Origin: CAVSRC01 sp963750065
GTDB lineage: Bacteria > Pseudomonadota > Alphaproteobacteria > Rhizobiales > Kaistiaceae
NCBI GenBank assembly: GCA_963750065.1
Contig: CAVVPK010000019.1
Span: 186,001 to 250,000, forward strand
Length of the DNA stretch: 64,000 nucleotides
Direction: 5' to 3'
Part shown: positions 1-8,778 of the stretch, piece after piece
Layout: every line of letters begins with the position of its first letter
How positions within the stretch are numbered: position 1 is the first letter of the stretch
Program-made: the position numbers and the translations under genes
The notes under the pieces: model-generated
Database searches by the model: none
Told to the model about the DNA's origin: nothing
What the model saw: only the letters and a program-made list of their open reading frames with translations

Positions 1-1025
1 ATGCCGGAGACTGGCACCAGCGCGACGCCGGCGATCTGCGGCAGGAGCCGCTCCGCCTCGCGCCTGAGGTCGGTCAGGGTGCGCTGGCGGTTGGTCACCA
101 GGTCCCACTTGTCGAGCGCGATAACGATGGCGCGGCCTTCGCTCTCGACAAGATCGGCGATCTGCAGATCCTGCTTCTCGAATGGCTGGCCGACATCGAG
201 GACCAGAATCACCACCTCGGCGAACTGGATTGCACGTAGCGCATCGCCAACGGCGAGCTTCTCCAGTTTGCCTTCGACGCGGGCCTTGCGCCTCAGGCCG
301 GCGGTGTCGAACAGTCGGAAGTCACGCTCGCCCCAACGCCAGTCGACGGAAATCGAATCGCGCGTGATGCCGGCCTCCGGCCCGGTCAGCAGCCGGTCTT
401 CGCCGATCATGCGGTTGATCAGCGTCGACTTGCCGGCATTCGGCCGGCCGACGACGGCAACGCGGATCGGCCGGTCTTCGCCCTTCGCCGCCGCTTTGGC
501 CCCCTCCCCGTCCTCGTCACCGGCAAAGCTGAGGATTGCATCGTGGAGTTCGCCGAGGCCCTCGCCGTGCTCGGCCGAAATGGCGACCGGATCGCCAAAG
601 CCGAGCGCATAGGCTTCCAGCACGCCTGTCTCGGAGGCGCGGCTTTCCGTTTTGTTTGCGACCAGAACGATGGGCTTGCCCAGCGTGCGCAGCAGTTCGG
701 CAAAATGACGGTCGAGCGGGGTCAGGCCGGCGCGGGCATCGATCACGAACAGGCTGAGGTCGGCCGAGCGGACTGCAGCCTCGGTCTGGGCGTGCATGCG
801 CCCGGCCAGCAACTCCGGCGCCGCCTCGTCGAGGCCGGCAGTATCGATGGCGGTGAATTCCAGCGAGCCGATGTGGGCCTCGCCCTCGCGCCGGTCGCGG
901 GTGACGCCGGGCAAATCATCGACCAGTGCCAGCCGCTTGCCGACGAGCCGGTTGAACAGCGTCGACTTGCCGACATTCGGTCGGCCGACGATGGCAATGC
1001 GCAGCGGCGTTGTGTTGGTGGACAC
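1..1025 (-). CDS. der: Ribosome-assembly GTPase Der (EngA), 3' part beyond window
   Basis: This is the N-terminal two thirds of the double-GTPase Der, which acts in 50S subunit maturation. Two G domains are visible: the first P-loop GRPNVGKS is at residues 14-21 and the second, GRPNAGKS, is near residue 191. Both are followed by a DTAGL switch motif. The C-terminal KH-like domain lies outside the window. The GTG start at 1025 was chosen because the family begins shortly before the first P-loop and an AAGGA lies about 10 bases upstream; no ATG is available in this frame. The gene lies downstream of the YfgM-like gene on the same strand, 47 bp away, so cotranscription is likely. The order yfgM-like then der is a familiar neighbourhood. 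Confidence 0.95.
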   Translation of the reverse strand, partial: MSTNTTPLRIAIVGRPNVGKSTLFNRLVGKRLALVDDLPGVTRDRREGEAHIGSLEFTAIDTAGLDEAAPELLAGRMHAQTEAAVRSADLSLFVIDARAGLTPLDRHFAELLRTLGKPIVLVANKTESRASETGVLEAYALGFGDPVAISAEHGEGLGELHDAILSFAGDEDGEGAKAAAKGEDRPIRVAVVGRPNAGKSTLINRMIGEDRLLTGPEAGITRDSISVDWRWGERDFRLFDTAGLRRKARVEGKLEKLAVGDALRAIQFAEVVILVLDVGQPFEKQDLQIADLVESEGRAIVIALDKWDLVTNRQRTLTDLRREAERLLPQIAGVALVPVSG

Positions 1026-1072
1026 GGCGCGGTCGTCCTTGCGTGACGTCGCGGCTTTGCGCCCTCGCCGGA

Positions 1073-1750
1073 CTATGATTTGGCGGGCGCAGGCGGCGCC
1101 CCAATGCGCGCCGTGATCAGCGAGAGCATGACCTGGGCACGCTGGCGCAGGTCCGCCGGCGATTCCTGATCGTTGTTGATCTCGTCGAAATACTTCCGCG
1201 CCGCCTCATAGTCGCCCACCCGCCAGGCATCCAGGCCGAGCAGTTCGCGGGCGTTGTGGCGCCAAACATTGCCGGTGGCGGCGAGATCGTTCAGGCGCTT
1301 TTCAAGGTCCGCCAGGGGCGCAGTGTCGACCAGCAGTGCCGCGGCGCGCAACCGGGCAAGGGCCTTGATCGCATCGGAGGTACCCTTGCGGGCGGCGATG
1401 GCATCATATTCGGCGATGGCGTCCTCGGTCTTGCCGGTAACCGCCATCTCGGAGGCGACGCGCAAGCCGGCAAGCACAGGATAGCTGCCGCTGCCATTGG
1501 CCTCGATGGCCTTGAGGGCCGTGATCGCCTCTTCATGCTTGCCCTGATTGGCCAGGTCGAGCGCGGCAAGGAAGCGATCGCCGGTCGCCTGCGCCTGCTT
1601 CTCCTGCCAGTAGACCCAACCGCGATAGCCGGCGGTCGCCACCACGATGAGAATCGCCAGCCCGATGACATAGGGGCCGAAGCGGTCCCAGAGCTTCCTC
1701 ATCTGGTCACGGCGGAGATCCTCGTCGACCTCTTTGAAAATATCGGACAT
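1073..1750 (-). CDS. YfgM-like membrane-anchored tetratricopeptide protein
   Basis: The 225-residue protein has a short cytoplasmic N-terminus, one membrane segment at about residues 27-48, and a periplasmic TPR-like helical domain (TPR_21 type). In enterobacteria YfgM binds the SecYEG translocon and the chaperone PpiD; the same role here is inferred from family membership. The start at 1750 (MSDIFKEVDEDL) fits the family and has GAGG six bases upstream. A longer in-frame start at 1897 would add 49 residues unlike the family and is rejected. It lies directly upstream of der, as in many proteobacteria. Confidence 0.85.
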   Translation of the reverse strand: MSDIFKEVDEDLRRDQMRKLWDRFGPYVIGLAILIVVATAGYRGWVYWQEKQAQATGDRFLAALDLANQGKHEEAITALKAIEANGSGSYPVLAGLRVASEMAVTGKTEDAIAEYDAIAARKGTSDAIKALARLRAAALLVDTAPLADLEKRLNDLAATGNVWRHNARELLGLDAWRVGDYEAARKYFDEINNDQESPADLRQRAQVMLSLITARIGAPPAPAKS

Positions 1751-2039
1751 TTCGCCTCGTTGGTGTCGCCGGTTGATCCATCGTTCGGGCAGCGCGGCGG
1801 CACAATATCGCCGGCCCCGCAAGGTTGCAAACGCCGGGATTCCAGCATTCTTGCGGCAAAGCCCCGCGCCCCTGCCCTTGTGCCGCAACGGTGGCATTCA
1901 CGCAACTTTGTCTTAAATCTTTCAGAAATCAGCCAGTTACGCGTTGTTCACGGTCGCCGTGATAGTCTAGCCTCATAATAGAATGAAGGAGGCATAGCGG
2001 CCGCCTCCGGGCCGCGCAATAAAACAGGGGCTGGGAGCT

Positions 2040-2459
2040 ATGAAAAAGACTGTCTGGGCGCTGGCGGTTACGGCGATGATTTGCGCTGCACCTGCCATGG
2101 CATCGTCCATTGTTGCACGCATCGATCTGTCCGAACAGCGAATGCACGTCTACGTCAACGGCGCCCAGCGCTATGTATGGCCCGTTTCGACTGCCCGCAG
2201 CGGATATGTCACGCCGGTCGGCACCTACAGGCCACAGCGCCTGGTGCCGATGTGGTACTCGCGCAAGTATCACATGTCGCCGATGCCGCATTCGATCTTC
2301 TTCCGCGGCGGCTACGCCATTCACGGCACCTACTCCACCAGATACCTGGGCAGACCGGCTTCGCACGGCTGCGTGCGGCTGCATCCAAGCAATGCTGCGA
2401 CGCTCTATTCGCTGGTCAGCCAGTCGCGGGGCAGCACCACGATCGTCGTGACGCGCTGA
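2040..2459 (+). CDS. L,D-transpeptidase (YkuD domain), short form
   Basis: The 139-residue exported protein has a clear signal peptide (MKKTVWALAV, cleavage after APAMA). The rest is almost entirely a YkuD catalytic domain. The active-site signature HG...SHGCVRLHP is present with the catalytic cysteine. Such enzymes form 3-3 cross-links in peptidoglycan or link proteins to it; which of these it does cannot be read from sequence. It is followed 17 bp later by a paralogue, so the two form a tandem pair. A GGGAG sequence precedes the start. Confidence 0.9.
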   Translation: MKKTVWALAVTAMICAAPAMASSIVARIDLSEQRMHVYVNGAQRYVWPVSTARSGYVTPVGTYRPQRLVPMWYSRKYHMSPMPHSIFFRGGYAIHGTYSTRYLGRPASHGCVRLHPSNAATLYSLVSQSRGSTTIVVTR

Positions 2460-2476
2460 AGCCGAGGAGGCCGACG

Positions 2477-3043
2477 ATGTCGTCGAACAGGCGTGCTATC
2501 GGGCGCACGCGGCTGCGTGCGTCGTGCTTGTCGGGGCTGGTGGCGGCAACTGTGCTGGCCGGCATGAATACCGGTGCGGCGCTGGCTGACGAGATCCGGA
2601 TCGCCAATGCCCCCATGATGGACGTCACCGGTGTGGACGTGGCCGCGGAAGCCGCCGCGCCCGCCGACGAAGAACCGTCGGCGCCGACGGTCGTGGCGCG
2701 CATCGATCTCTCCGACCAGACCATGACGATCTATGTCGACGAGAAGCTGTCATACGTGTTCAAGGTCTCGACCGGACGCAGGGGCTACGGCACACCGACC
2801 GGGCAATGGACCGCCCAGTGGCTGTCGCCGCGCCATCGCTCAAAAAAGTATCACGACGCGCCGATGCCCTGGTCGGTGTTCTTCCACGGCGGCTACGCCG
2901 TCCACGGGACGACCGAGGTGCGCCGGCTCGGGCGCCCGGCCTCGCACGGCTGCGTGCGCCTGCACCCGTCCAATGCCAAGATCTTCTACAAACTGGTTCA
3001 GGAAAACGGCAAGGAAAACACGCTGGTTAGCATCGTTCGTTAA
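2477..3043 (+). CDS. L,D-transpeptidase (YkuD domain), paralogue with acidic linker
   Basis: The 188-residue exported protein has an N-terminal signal or anchor at about residues 17-38. A short Ala/Glu-rich linker (about 50-65) follows, then a YkuD domain with the SHGCVRLHPSNA catalytic motif. The domain is closely similar to that of the preceding gene (shared ARIDLS, GRPASHGCVRLHPSNA), which indicates a tandem duplication. The GAGGAGG ribosome site seven bases before the ATG is very strong. A longer open frame beginning at 2081 in the same frame overlaps the upstream gene and is not coding. Confidence 0.9.
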   Translation: MSSNRRAIGRTRLRASCLSGLVAATVLAGMNTGAALADEIRIANAPMMDVTGVDVAAEAAAPADEEPSAPTVVARIDLSDQTMTIYVDEKLSYVFKVSTGRRGYGTPTGQWTAQWLSPRHRSKKYHDAPMPWSVFFHGGYAVHGTTEVRRLGRPASHGCVRLHPSNAKIFYKLVQENGKENTLVSIVR

Positions 3044-3212
3044 AGCCCGGCGCGGGCACCTTGCCGGCGATTGTGATGCCGGTCACAGACAGGCGTCAGC
3101 CGGCTACCTAAATAAGGGAGCGTAAGCGATCAGGACCGTGGTTTCCCGAGTCCCCGCTCGATAGAACGCCTTAACCCGCCCCCCTCTAAGGCGTCCTGGG
3201 TCCTGGTCAAAG

Positions 3213-3250
3213 AACCGCCGTCCGGCTCCTGTCGGGCGGCGGTTTACGTT
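3213..3250. terminator. Convergent terminator hairpin after the L,D-transpeptidase pair
   Basis: A 12-bp stem (3213-3224 with 3233-3244, one G-T pair) closes an 8-base loop and is followed by TTT on the plus strand. It lies between the transpeptidase gene (+) and the oxidoreductase gene (-). A second, weaker 8-bp hairpin (ACGCCTTA with TAAGGCGT, 3166-3173 and 3187-3194) lies just before it without a T run. Confidence 0.7.
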
Positions 3251-3267
3251 TCAGGATGGCGCGGATA

Positions 3268-3855
3268 CTAGATGTTTTTCTCGACCAGCGCGGCAACCTC
3301 GGAGAGCCAGTCGGCGCGCTCTTCCGGCGTGCTGCCGGCGACCGGCCCGTACATGCGGCGGACAACATTGCCGACTCCGCAGAAGCCGAAGACGCAATCG
3401 CGCCAGAGCCGCTGCAGCGGATCGCCGAACACCTCCATCTCGCGCCGGGCCGACGTGTTGGTCGTGTTGAAGACGAAGGCGCATCTGGCAGGCAGGAGAC
3501 CGACCGCGGCTGCATCGAGGCCCGCACCGTGGGGATAGGCATAGGCAGTATCCAGGCGAAACACCCGGTCGATCCATCCCTTCAGGATGGCCGGCGGCTG
3601 GCCCCACCAGTTCGGATGCGAGACGAGGATCACATCGGCCTTGGCGAGTTCGGCGCAATGCTGTTCCACGAGCGCATCCGAGATCCCTGTTCCGCCCTCG
3701 GCTGTCCGGTGCACCGGATCGAAACGCTCCGTGTAGAGGTCGTGATGGGCGATCTGGTAGCCGCGCCGCGCCAGAACGTTACGCGCCACCACGTCCATGG
3801 CGTGGCTCAGGCTGTTGTTGGTGTTGGGGTGGGCGACGATGGACAGGGCGAACAT
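3268..3855 (-). CDS. Flavodoxin-fold NAD(P)H oxidoreductase (KefF/MdaB/NQO type)
   Basis: The 195-residue protein matches the NAD(P)H dehydrogenase (quinone) family, which binds FMN and reduces quinones or acts as an ancillary subunit. The family features are AHPN near the N-terminus (residues 8-11), HPNWWGQPPAILKGWIDRV in the middle, and the GAGLD segment. The start at 3855 (MFALSIVAHPN) has AAGG about eight bases upstream; the frame is open further upstream but not family-like. The substrate cannot be assigned. No regulator is adjacent. Confidence 0.85.
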   Translation of the reverse strand: MFALSIVAHPNTNNSLSHAMDVVARNVLARRGYQIAHHDLYTERFDPVHRTAEGGTGISDALVEQHCAELAKADVILVSHPNWWGQPPAILKGWIDRVFRLDTAYAYPHGAGLDAAAVGLLPARCAFVFNTTNTSARREMEVFGDPLQRLWRDCVFGFCGVGNVVRRMYGPVAGSTPEERADWLSEVAALVEKNI

Positions 3856-3958
3856 GGGACAAACCTTCGATGGCCGCTGACTGTTTAGGTTACGGGCGCG
3901 GCCGTGGCGACCCGAAAACAATGCGCATGACGGTCACAACGAGCAGCCGTGGGGCCGT

Positions 3959-4558
3959 TCAGCTCGCGCGGCGGCTGAAATAGCGGTTCAGCAACAGAAG
4001 TGGGATGAGCAGCAGCCAGGTGTCGCGTGCGTAACCCGGCACAAGCAGGGCCACGACGATCGACAGCGCAAAGACACCGGGCACCGTCAGCGACCGGAGA
4101 CCTTCCACGCGCCGCTCCGGCTTCGCCAGGACGACGTGTTCCCGGCGCACGGCATAGCGCCAGATCAGGGTAAGCAGCATTGAGGCGACGATCATGGTGG
4201 CGGCATAGAGGATCGTCGCCACACGCCCGTCGTTCTGGCTCAGCACCGAGGTGACGAAGGGTATGAAGCCGATGACCAGCAGAAACAGGACATTGAGCCA
4301 GAGCAGCTGCCCGTCGACCGACTTCAGCGTGCGCAGGCGGCGGACATGCCCGACCCAGAAGTTGCCGATGACCAGGAAGCTCAGCGCATAGCCGAAATAT
4401 TGCGGCCATATGGCCTTGAGGTCGGCCAGCAGCTCCCTTTCGCCGAGCTCGCCGGCCGGACGCGGCAAGCGGATGTCGAGCACCAGGAGCGTGGCGGCAA
4501 TGGCGATCACGCCATCAGTGAAGGCAATCAGGCGTTCCACGTCGCGGGATTCGCTCAT
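3959..4558 (-). CDS. TMEM175/DUF1211-family potassium channel protein
   Basis: The 199-residue integral membrane protein has about six hydrophobic segments. The family signature is at residues 9-24 (R...FTDGVIAIAATLL), where the FTDG segment forms the pore-lining helix. Bacterial TMEM175 proteins are K+ channels working as tetramers of this six-helix unit. The start at 4558 was chosen because the family begins a few residues before the FTDG helix; a purine-rich AGAG precedes it. It is a stand-alone gene. Confidence 0.85.
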   Translation of the reverse strand: MSESRDVERLIAFTDGVIAIAATLLVLDIRLPRPAGELGERELLADLKAIWPQYFGYALSFLVIGNFWVGHVRRLRTLKSVDGQLLWLNVLFLLVIGFIPFVTSVLSQNDGRVATILYAATMIVASMLLTLIWRYAVRREHVVLAKPERRVEGLRSLTVPGVFALSIVVALLVPGYARDTWLLLIPLLLLNRYFSRRAS

Positions 4559-4593
4559 GATGGCTCTCTTTGCCCCTTTCGCCGGTCGTCCGG

Positions 4594-5157
4594 TCAGGAC
4601 GCCCCCTGCCCGCCCGGCACAGGCAGACATCCTATGCCGGTCAGGGTGTCACGCACGGCCGTGACCAGCGGCATGTGCGGCTCCTGGCCGAGGACACCGA
4701 TGAGCCGCCGGTTGCCCATGTGAACCCGGGTACGCCACAAATAGCGCACTTCCAACAGTTCCCGGAACAGGGGGACGAAAGGCGACAGGAGGCGCACGGC
4801 GGGCCATGAAAAGCTGCGCACCTTGAGGCGCGGATCGTCCACCGCCGAGCGAATGGCCGCAATCATCTGCGTGCCGTCGGGATCCCAATGGCCTTCCATG
4901 TGGAAGACGGCGAAAGGCTTGAGCGAAGCTACCCTCTCGATGAGTTGTACCATGGTTTCCGCCACGTCCGGCAGATAGGCCCATTGGTGGCCGACACCGC
5001 GTGTGCCGGGATAGCTGATGCTGGCGACCGGCTTGCCAGGCTTCACCAGCCCTTGTGAGAACCAGCTATTGCCGGGTTTGGGCCCGAAGAAGTTGCCGGC
5101 CCTGACGATGAGCACGGGCGTTCCGCCCGCGGCAGCCGCGCCGAGGCGGCGCTCCAT
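4594..5157 (-). pseudogene. Truncated NAD-dependent epimerase/SDR, N-terminus deleted
   Basis: Only the C-terminal ~188 residues remain. The part kept begins around MERRLGAAAAGGTPVLIVRA and includes the FFGP and PGTRGVGHQWAYLPDVA segments typical of extended SDR epimerase-like proteins. The glycine-rich NAD-binding motif and the catalytic YxxxK region, about 110-130 residues, are missing. The frame runs on upstream into sequence antisense to a LysR-type gene fragment. It is therefore the remnant of a gene cut at about 5150. Confidence 0.8.
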
Positions 5158-5450
5158 CCGTTGCCGCCCACCTGCCCGACTTGGCGAAGTTTCGCTTCGC
5201 CTTCCGCACCGATAGCACCATCGCGCAGTTCCGCGCGATTCAGGTCGGCTTCGGCATCGGCATCTGCCAGGTCGGCCTCGCCGCCGCCGAGCCCCAGCTC
5301 GTGCGGCTGCTGCCCGATTCATTCGAGGTGAAGCTCGGCGTCTGGCTGGCGATGCACGAAAACCTGCGCTCAACGCTGAGATGCCGCGCGGTGTTCGACG
5401 GCCTGGCGCGCGGCCTCTCGGATTACATCAGGCGGCAGGCGGGCGGCTGA
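5150..5450 (+). pseudogene. Truncated LysR-type regulator, C-terminal fragment
   Basis: About 100 codons of a LysR substrate-binding domain remain (AHLPDLAKFRFAFRTDS, then AIQVGFGIGICQVGLA and DGLARGLSDYI), ending at a normal stop at 5450. The helix-turn-helix and the first half of the effector domain are missing. There is no proper start codon. The 5' edge abuts the truncated epimerase on the other strand. Confidence 0.8.
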
Positions 5451-5541
5451 CAACCCCCTCGGCGCCACTACTGACGCAAGGCTGTCAGCAGGGCTCTGCG
5501 ACACTCGCTGACAGCACCAACGGTTCGCGAGAGCAGACCCC

Positions 5542-5952
5542 ATGAACTTCGTTTCCACACGGATCATCACCGACGACATCCAACGCCTGGTCGGGTTCTA
5601 CGAGGCCGTCACCGGCCTTTCGCCGACCTGGTACACTGAGGATTTCGCGGAGCTGGTGACGCCCTCCTGCACGCTCGCCATCGGCAGTACGCGCACGATG
5701 GGTCTGTTCGGCGCCAACGCGGCGCGCGGCGCCGACAATCACAGCGCCATCATCGAGTTCCGCGTTGACGACGTGGACAAGGAATTTGCCCGGATCGAGA
5801 CGGCGCTCGGCGAGGTCGTGCAGAAGCCGACGACCATGCCCTGGGGAAACCGTTCGCTTCTGTTCCGCGATCCCGACGGCAACCTGGTCAACTTCTTCAC
5901 GCCGGTCAGCGCCGAGGCGCGGACCAAGCACGGCCTCCAGGCCGCGCTCTGA
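5542..5952 (+). CDS. VOC-family (glyoxalase/bleomycin-resistance fold) protein
   Basis: The 136-residue single-domain protein has the two beta-alpha-beta-beta-beta repeats of the VOC superfamily. The first begins RIITDDIQRLVGFYEAVTG and the second ends RDPDGNLVNFF, the usual VOC C-terminal strand. VOC proteins are metal-dependent isomerases, dioxygenases or drug-binding proteins; no specific substrate can be named. It is followed by a strong convergent terminator. Confidence 0.8.
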   Translation: MNFVSTRIITDDIQRLVGFYEAVTGLSPTWYTEDFAELVTPSCTLAIGSTRTMGLFGANAARGADNHSAIIEFRVDDVDKEFARIETALGEVVQKPTTMPWGNRSLLFRDPDGNLVNFFTPVSAEARTKHGLQAAL

Positions 5953-5957
5953 ATCAG

Positions 5958-5988
5958 ATCGGCCGCCGGATGCGCTCCGGCGGCCGAT
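5958..5988. terminator. Perfect 13-bp convergent hairpin
   Basis: The arms ATCGGCCGCCGGA (5958-5970) and TCCGGCGGCCGAT (5976-5988) pair perfectly around a 5-base loop. It sits between the ends of the VOC gene (+) and the Nfn-like gene (-), so it can stop transcription from both sides. There is no long T run. Confidence 0.7.
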
Positions 5989-6012
5989 AAGCTTGGGCGT
6001 CTTCGCTCCGCC

Positions 6013-8778
6013 TCAGGCGAGGCCGTGAAGCGTGCGGCTCTGCGTCTCCTGCGCTTTGAACTGGCCGAAGCGCGGCATGTACTTGTCCCATTCGATGGTA
6101 TGGGCGTCGAACTCCGGCCCGTCGATGCAGGCGTGGAGGCGCTTGGTCTTGCCCTCCACCAGCACCGGCACCATGCAGGCGCCGCACATGCCGGTGGCAT
6201 CCACCATGATGGAGTTGAGGCTGGCGACGGTCGGCACGCCGTAAGGCTTGGTCAGGTCGCTCACCGCCCGCATCATCATCGGCGGGCCGACGGCGATGAC
6301 CTCGGCGATCTTGCGCCCCTTGGAGACTTTGCCTGCCTTGAGCATCTCTTCCAGCGGCGTGGTGACGAATCCCTTCATGCCGAAGGTGCCGTCATTGGAC
6401 GTGTAGATGATGTCGAGCTGGTCTCCGAACTCCGCCTGCAGCTTGCCGAGGCGCTCGTCTTTTCCGGTCCAGAACAGAAGGTTCGCGGACCGGAAGCCGA
6501 CAATCAGAGTCGCGTGGTTGCCGATCTTCAAGTGCGCCCGGGCGATCGGGTAGATCGCAGGCAGGCCGACGCCGCCGGCGGTGAACACCACCGTCTCGTC
6601 CGCACCGCAGGGCTTGACGTCGCTCGGCCGTCCGAGAGGACCGGCGATGCCGGCGAATGCATCGCCCACTGCCATGCGGTTCATCAGCTGGGTGGACGTG
6701 CCCATGCCCTGGATGACGAGATCGATGGTGCCGGCCTCGGCATCCCAATCCGCCAAAGTGAGCGGGATGAGCTCGCCGTCATCGCTTGCCAGCACGCGCA
6801 CGAACTGACCGGCGTGGGCGGAGTGAGCGACCATCGGCGCACGCACGGTCATTTCCACGATACCGGTGGAGAGCTCGGTGCGCGAGACGATGGTCTGGCC
6901 GGCCTGGCCGAGTTCGGTGTAGTGCGCGGCCTTTTCGACCATCTGGCGGACTTCTTCCGCACTGAACGGGATGTCGCCGACGATCTGGCGCGCCGCCGCC
7001 TGGCCATCGCCTGCGGCCAGGATCGCGGTCGAACCGCCGCGGGCCGCGTCGCCGCCGGTATAGACGCCGGCAATCGAGGTCTCCTGGGAGTCCTCGCCGA
7101 CCTCGATCGTGCCCCACTTGCTGACCTTCAGGCCGGGCTCGGAATCCTTGATGATTGGGTTAGCGGCGTTGCCGAGCGCCATGATGACGAGGTCGGCCGC
7201 TATCTGTTTGGTCTCGCCGGTGGGCTTCGGCCGCCGACGGCCGGAGGCGTCCGGCTCACCAAGCTCGTTGATGTCGACGATGGCGTGGGTGACAAAATGG
7301 GTGTGCTCGTCGCCGACGAATTCGCGCGGTGAAACCAGCACCGAGAGATTGATGCCTTCCTCCAGCGCGTGGTGAAGTTCCTCGACGCGGGCCGGCATTT
7401 CGGCCTGCGTGCGGCGATAGACGATGGTGACGTTGCCGCCCAGCCGCTTGGCGGTGCGGGCCGCATCCATGGCCGTATTACCGCCGCCGATCACCAGTAT
7501 CTGCTTGTCCTTCACCTCCGGCAAAGGCGTCTCGTACTTTGGATCGAGGGCGCGCATCAGGTTGACGCGGGTCAGGAACTCGTTGGCCGACATGACGCCG
7601 AGGAGATGTTCGCCCGGCACGTTCATGAAGGTCGGCAGGCCGGCGCCGGTGCCAACGAAGATCTTCCAGAAGCCGGCTTGCTTCAGGTCCTCCAGGGTCG
7701 CGGTCTTGCCGACGACGAAGTTCTTGACGAAGCGGCCGCCGAGCGCGTCGATCTTGGCGACGACGTCGTCGATCAGCGTATTAGGCAGGCGGAACTCGGG
7801 AATGCCGTAGCGCAGCACGCCGCCGAGTTCGTGGAAGGCCTCGAAAACGGTGACCGGGAAGCCCTCCACGGCCAGCAGATAGGCGTTGATCAGGCCGGAC
7901 GGGCCAGAGCCGACAACCGCGATCGGCGGCTTTGCCGCCCGCGCCCACGGGCTGACGATGCCGGCGAAGCGCTTCATGAGATCGGGATCGGCGAGCTTTT
8001 CGTGTTCGGGCAAGTACCATTCGAGCTGACCGATCTCGATCGGCCGCTTGGTGTGGGTGCACACGCCCTGGCACTGGTTCTCCTGCGGGCACACCCGCCC
8101 GGTGACATCGGGAAGCGGGTTGGCGGATTCGATCAGCTCGAGCGCCTCGCGAATCCTGCCCTTGCCGATCAGGTCGATCATCTCGGGGATGTGGATCTTG
8201 ACCGGGCAGCCGCCGAGCTTCTTCTTCTTCTGACCCTCCAGCAGGACGCCGACCTCGCACGGCCGCTCGTCGCACTGCTTGTCGCGCAGCACTTCCAACC
8301 ACACGAAAAGCTCCACTTCGCGCAGCGAGTAACCGAGGTTCATGTAGCCGAGATAGCCCTGGTTCACGAGGTCGAAGTCGTGCGAGCGCTGCTCCGGCGG
8401 ACGGATGTAAGGCGGGATGAAGCTCTCGGCCGGCCAGCCCTCGGAGAGACCCTTGAACATCGGGTAGCGGGCCGAGAGATGGACGTCGATCGCCTTGATG
8501 AACCGGCGCTTGAACTTCAGCGGCAGGTCCCAGATGAAGCGCTGCAGCACGGTGCTCATGTCGTCGCCGCGCAGGAGGAGATTCCACAGAACGCCGATGA
8601 AGCGCTCGCCGATCTCCGCCTGCTGGAACTCCCAAGCGATCGCCTGGGTGCCGTCGGCCACGAACAGGTGGCGCAGCGACTTCGGGTCGGCGGTGAGGTG
8701 CTTCTTCAGGACGTCGAGCTGCGCGTGGAACAACTCGTCCTGGGATTCCGCCTGGGGTTCGGCAACGATGACGTTCAT
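6013..8778 (-). CDS. Single-chain Nfn-like NAD(P)H:ferredoxin oxidoreductase (GltD-like + PyrK/FNR-like fusion)
   Basis: The 921-residue flavo-iron-sulfur protein joins the two halves of the Nfn enzyme in one chain. Residues 1-170 are a helical extension I cannot assign. Residues ~190-270 hold the cysteine-rich Fe-S domain of GltD-like proteins (GGCPVKIHIP, GRVCPQENQCQGVC). FAD-binding GSGPSG is near 293 and the NAD(P) site GGGNTAMDAA near 443. The C-terminal ~290 residues are an FNR-like domain (HAGQFVRV, GGVGLPAIYPIA) ending in a 2Fe-2S site (GMCGACMVP...HACIDG). Its start overlaps the PFOR stop by ATGA, so translation is coupled. The inferred job is to move electrons between the PFOR ferredoxin domain and NADP(H). 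Confidence 0.88.
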   Translation of the reverse strand: MNVIVAEPQAESQDELFHAQLDVLKKHLTADPKSLRHLFVADGTQAIAWEFQQAEIGERFIGVLWNLLLRGDDMSTVLQRFIWDLPLKFKRRFIKAIDVHLSARYPMFKGLSEGWPAESFIPPYIRPPEQRSHDFDLVNQGYLGYMNLGYSLREVELFVWLEVLRDKQCDERPCEVGVLLEGQKKKKLGGCPVKIHIPEMIDLIGKGRIREALELIESANPLPDVTGRVCPQENQCQGVCTHTKRPIEIGQLEWYLPEHEKLADPDLMKRFAGIVSPWARAAKPPIAVVGSGPSGLINAYLLAVEGFPVTVFEAFHELGGVLRYGIPEFRLPNTLIDDVVAKIDALGGRFVKNFVVGKTATLEDLKQAGFWKIFVGTGAGLPTFMNVPGEHLLGVMSANEFLTRVNLMRALDPKYETPLPEVKDKQILVIGGGNTAMDAARTAKRLGGNVTIVYRRTQAEMPARVEELHHALEEGINLSVLVSPREFVGDEHTHFVTHAIVDINELGEPDASGRRRPKPTGETKQIAADLVIMALGNAANPIIKDSEPGLKVSKWGTIEVGEDSQETSIAGVYTGGDAARGGSTAILAAGDGQAAARQIVGDIPFSAEEVRQMVEKAAHYTELGQAGQTIVSRTELSTGIVEMTVRAPMVAHSAHAGQFVRVLASDDGELIPLTLADWDAEAGTIDLVIQGMGTSTQLMNRMAVGDAFAGIAGPLGRPSDVKPCGADETVVFTAGGVGLPAIYPIARAHLKIGNHATLIVGFRSANLLFWTGKDERLGKLQAEFGDQLDIIYTSNDGTFGMKGFVTTPLEEMLKAGKVSKGRKIAEVIAVGPPMMMRAVSDLTKPYGVPTVASLNSIMVDATGMCGACMVPVLVEGKTKRLHACIDGPEFDAHTIEWDKYMPRFGQFKAQETQSRTLHGLA

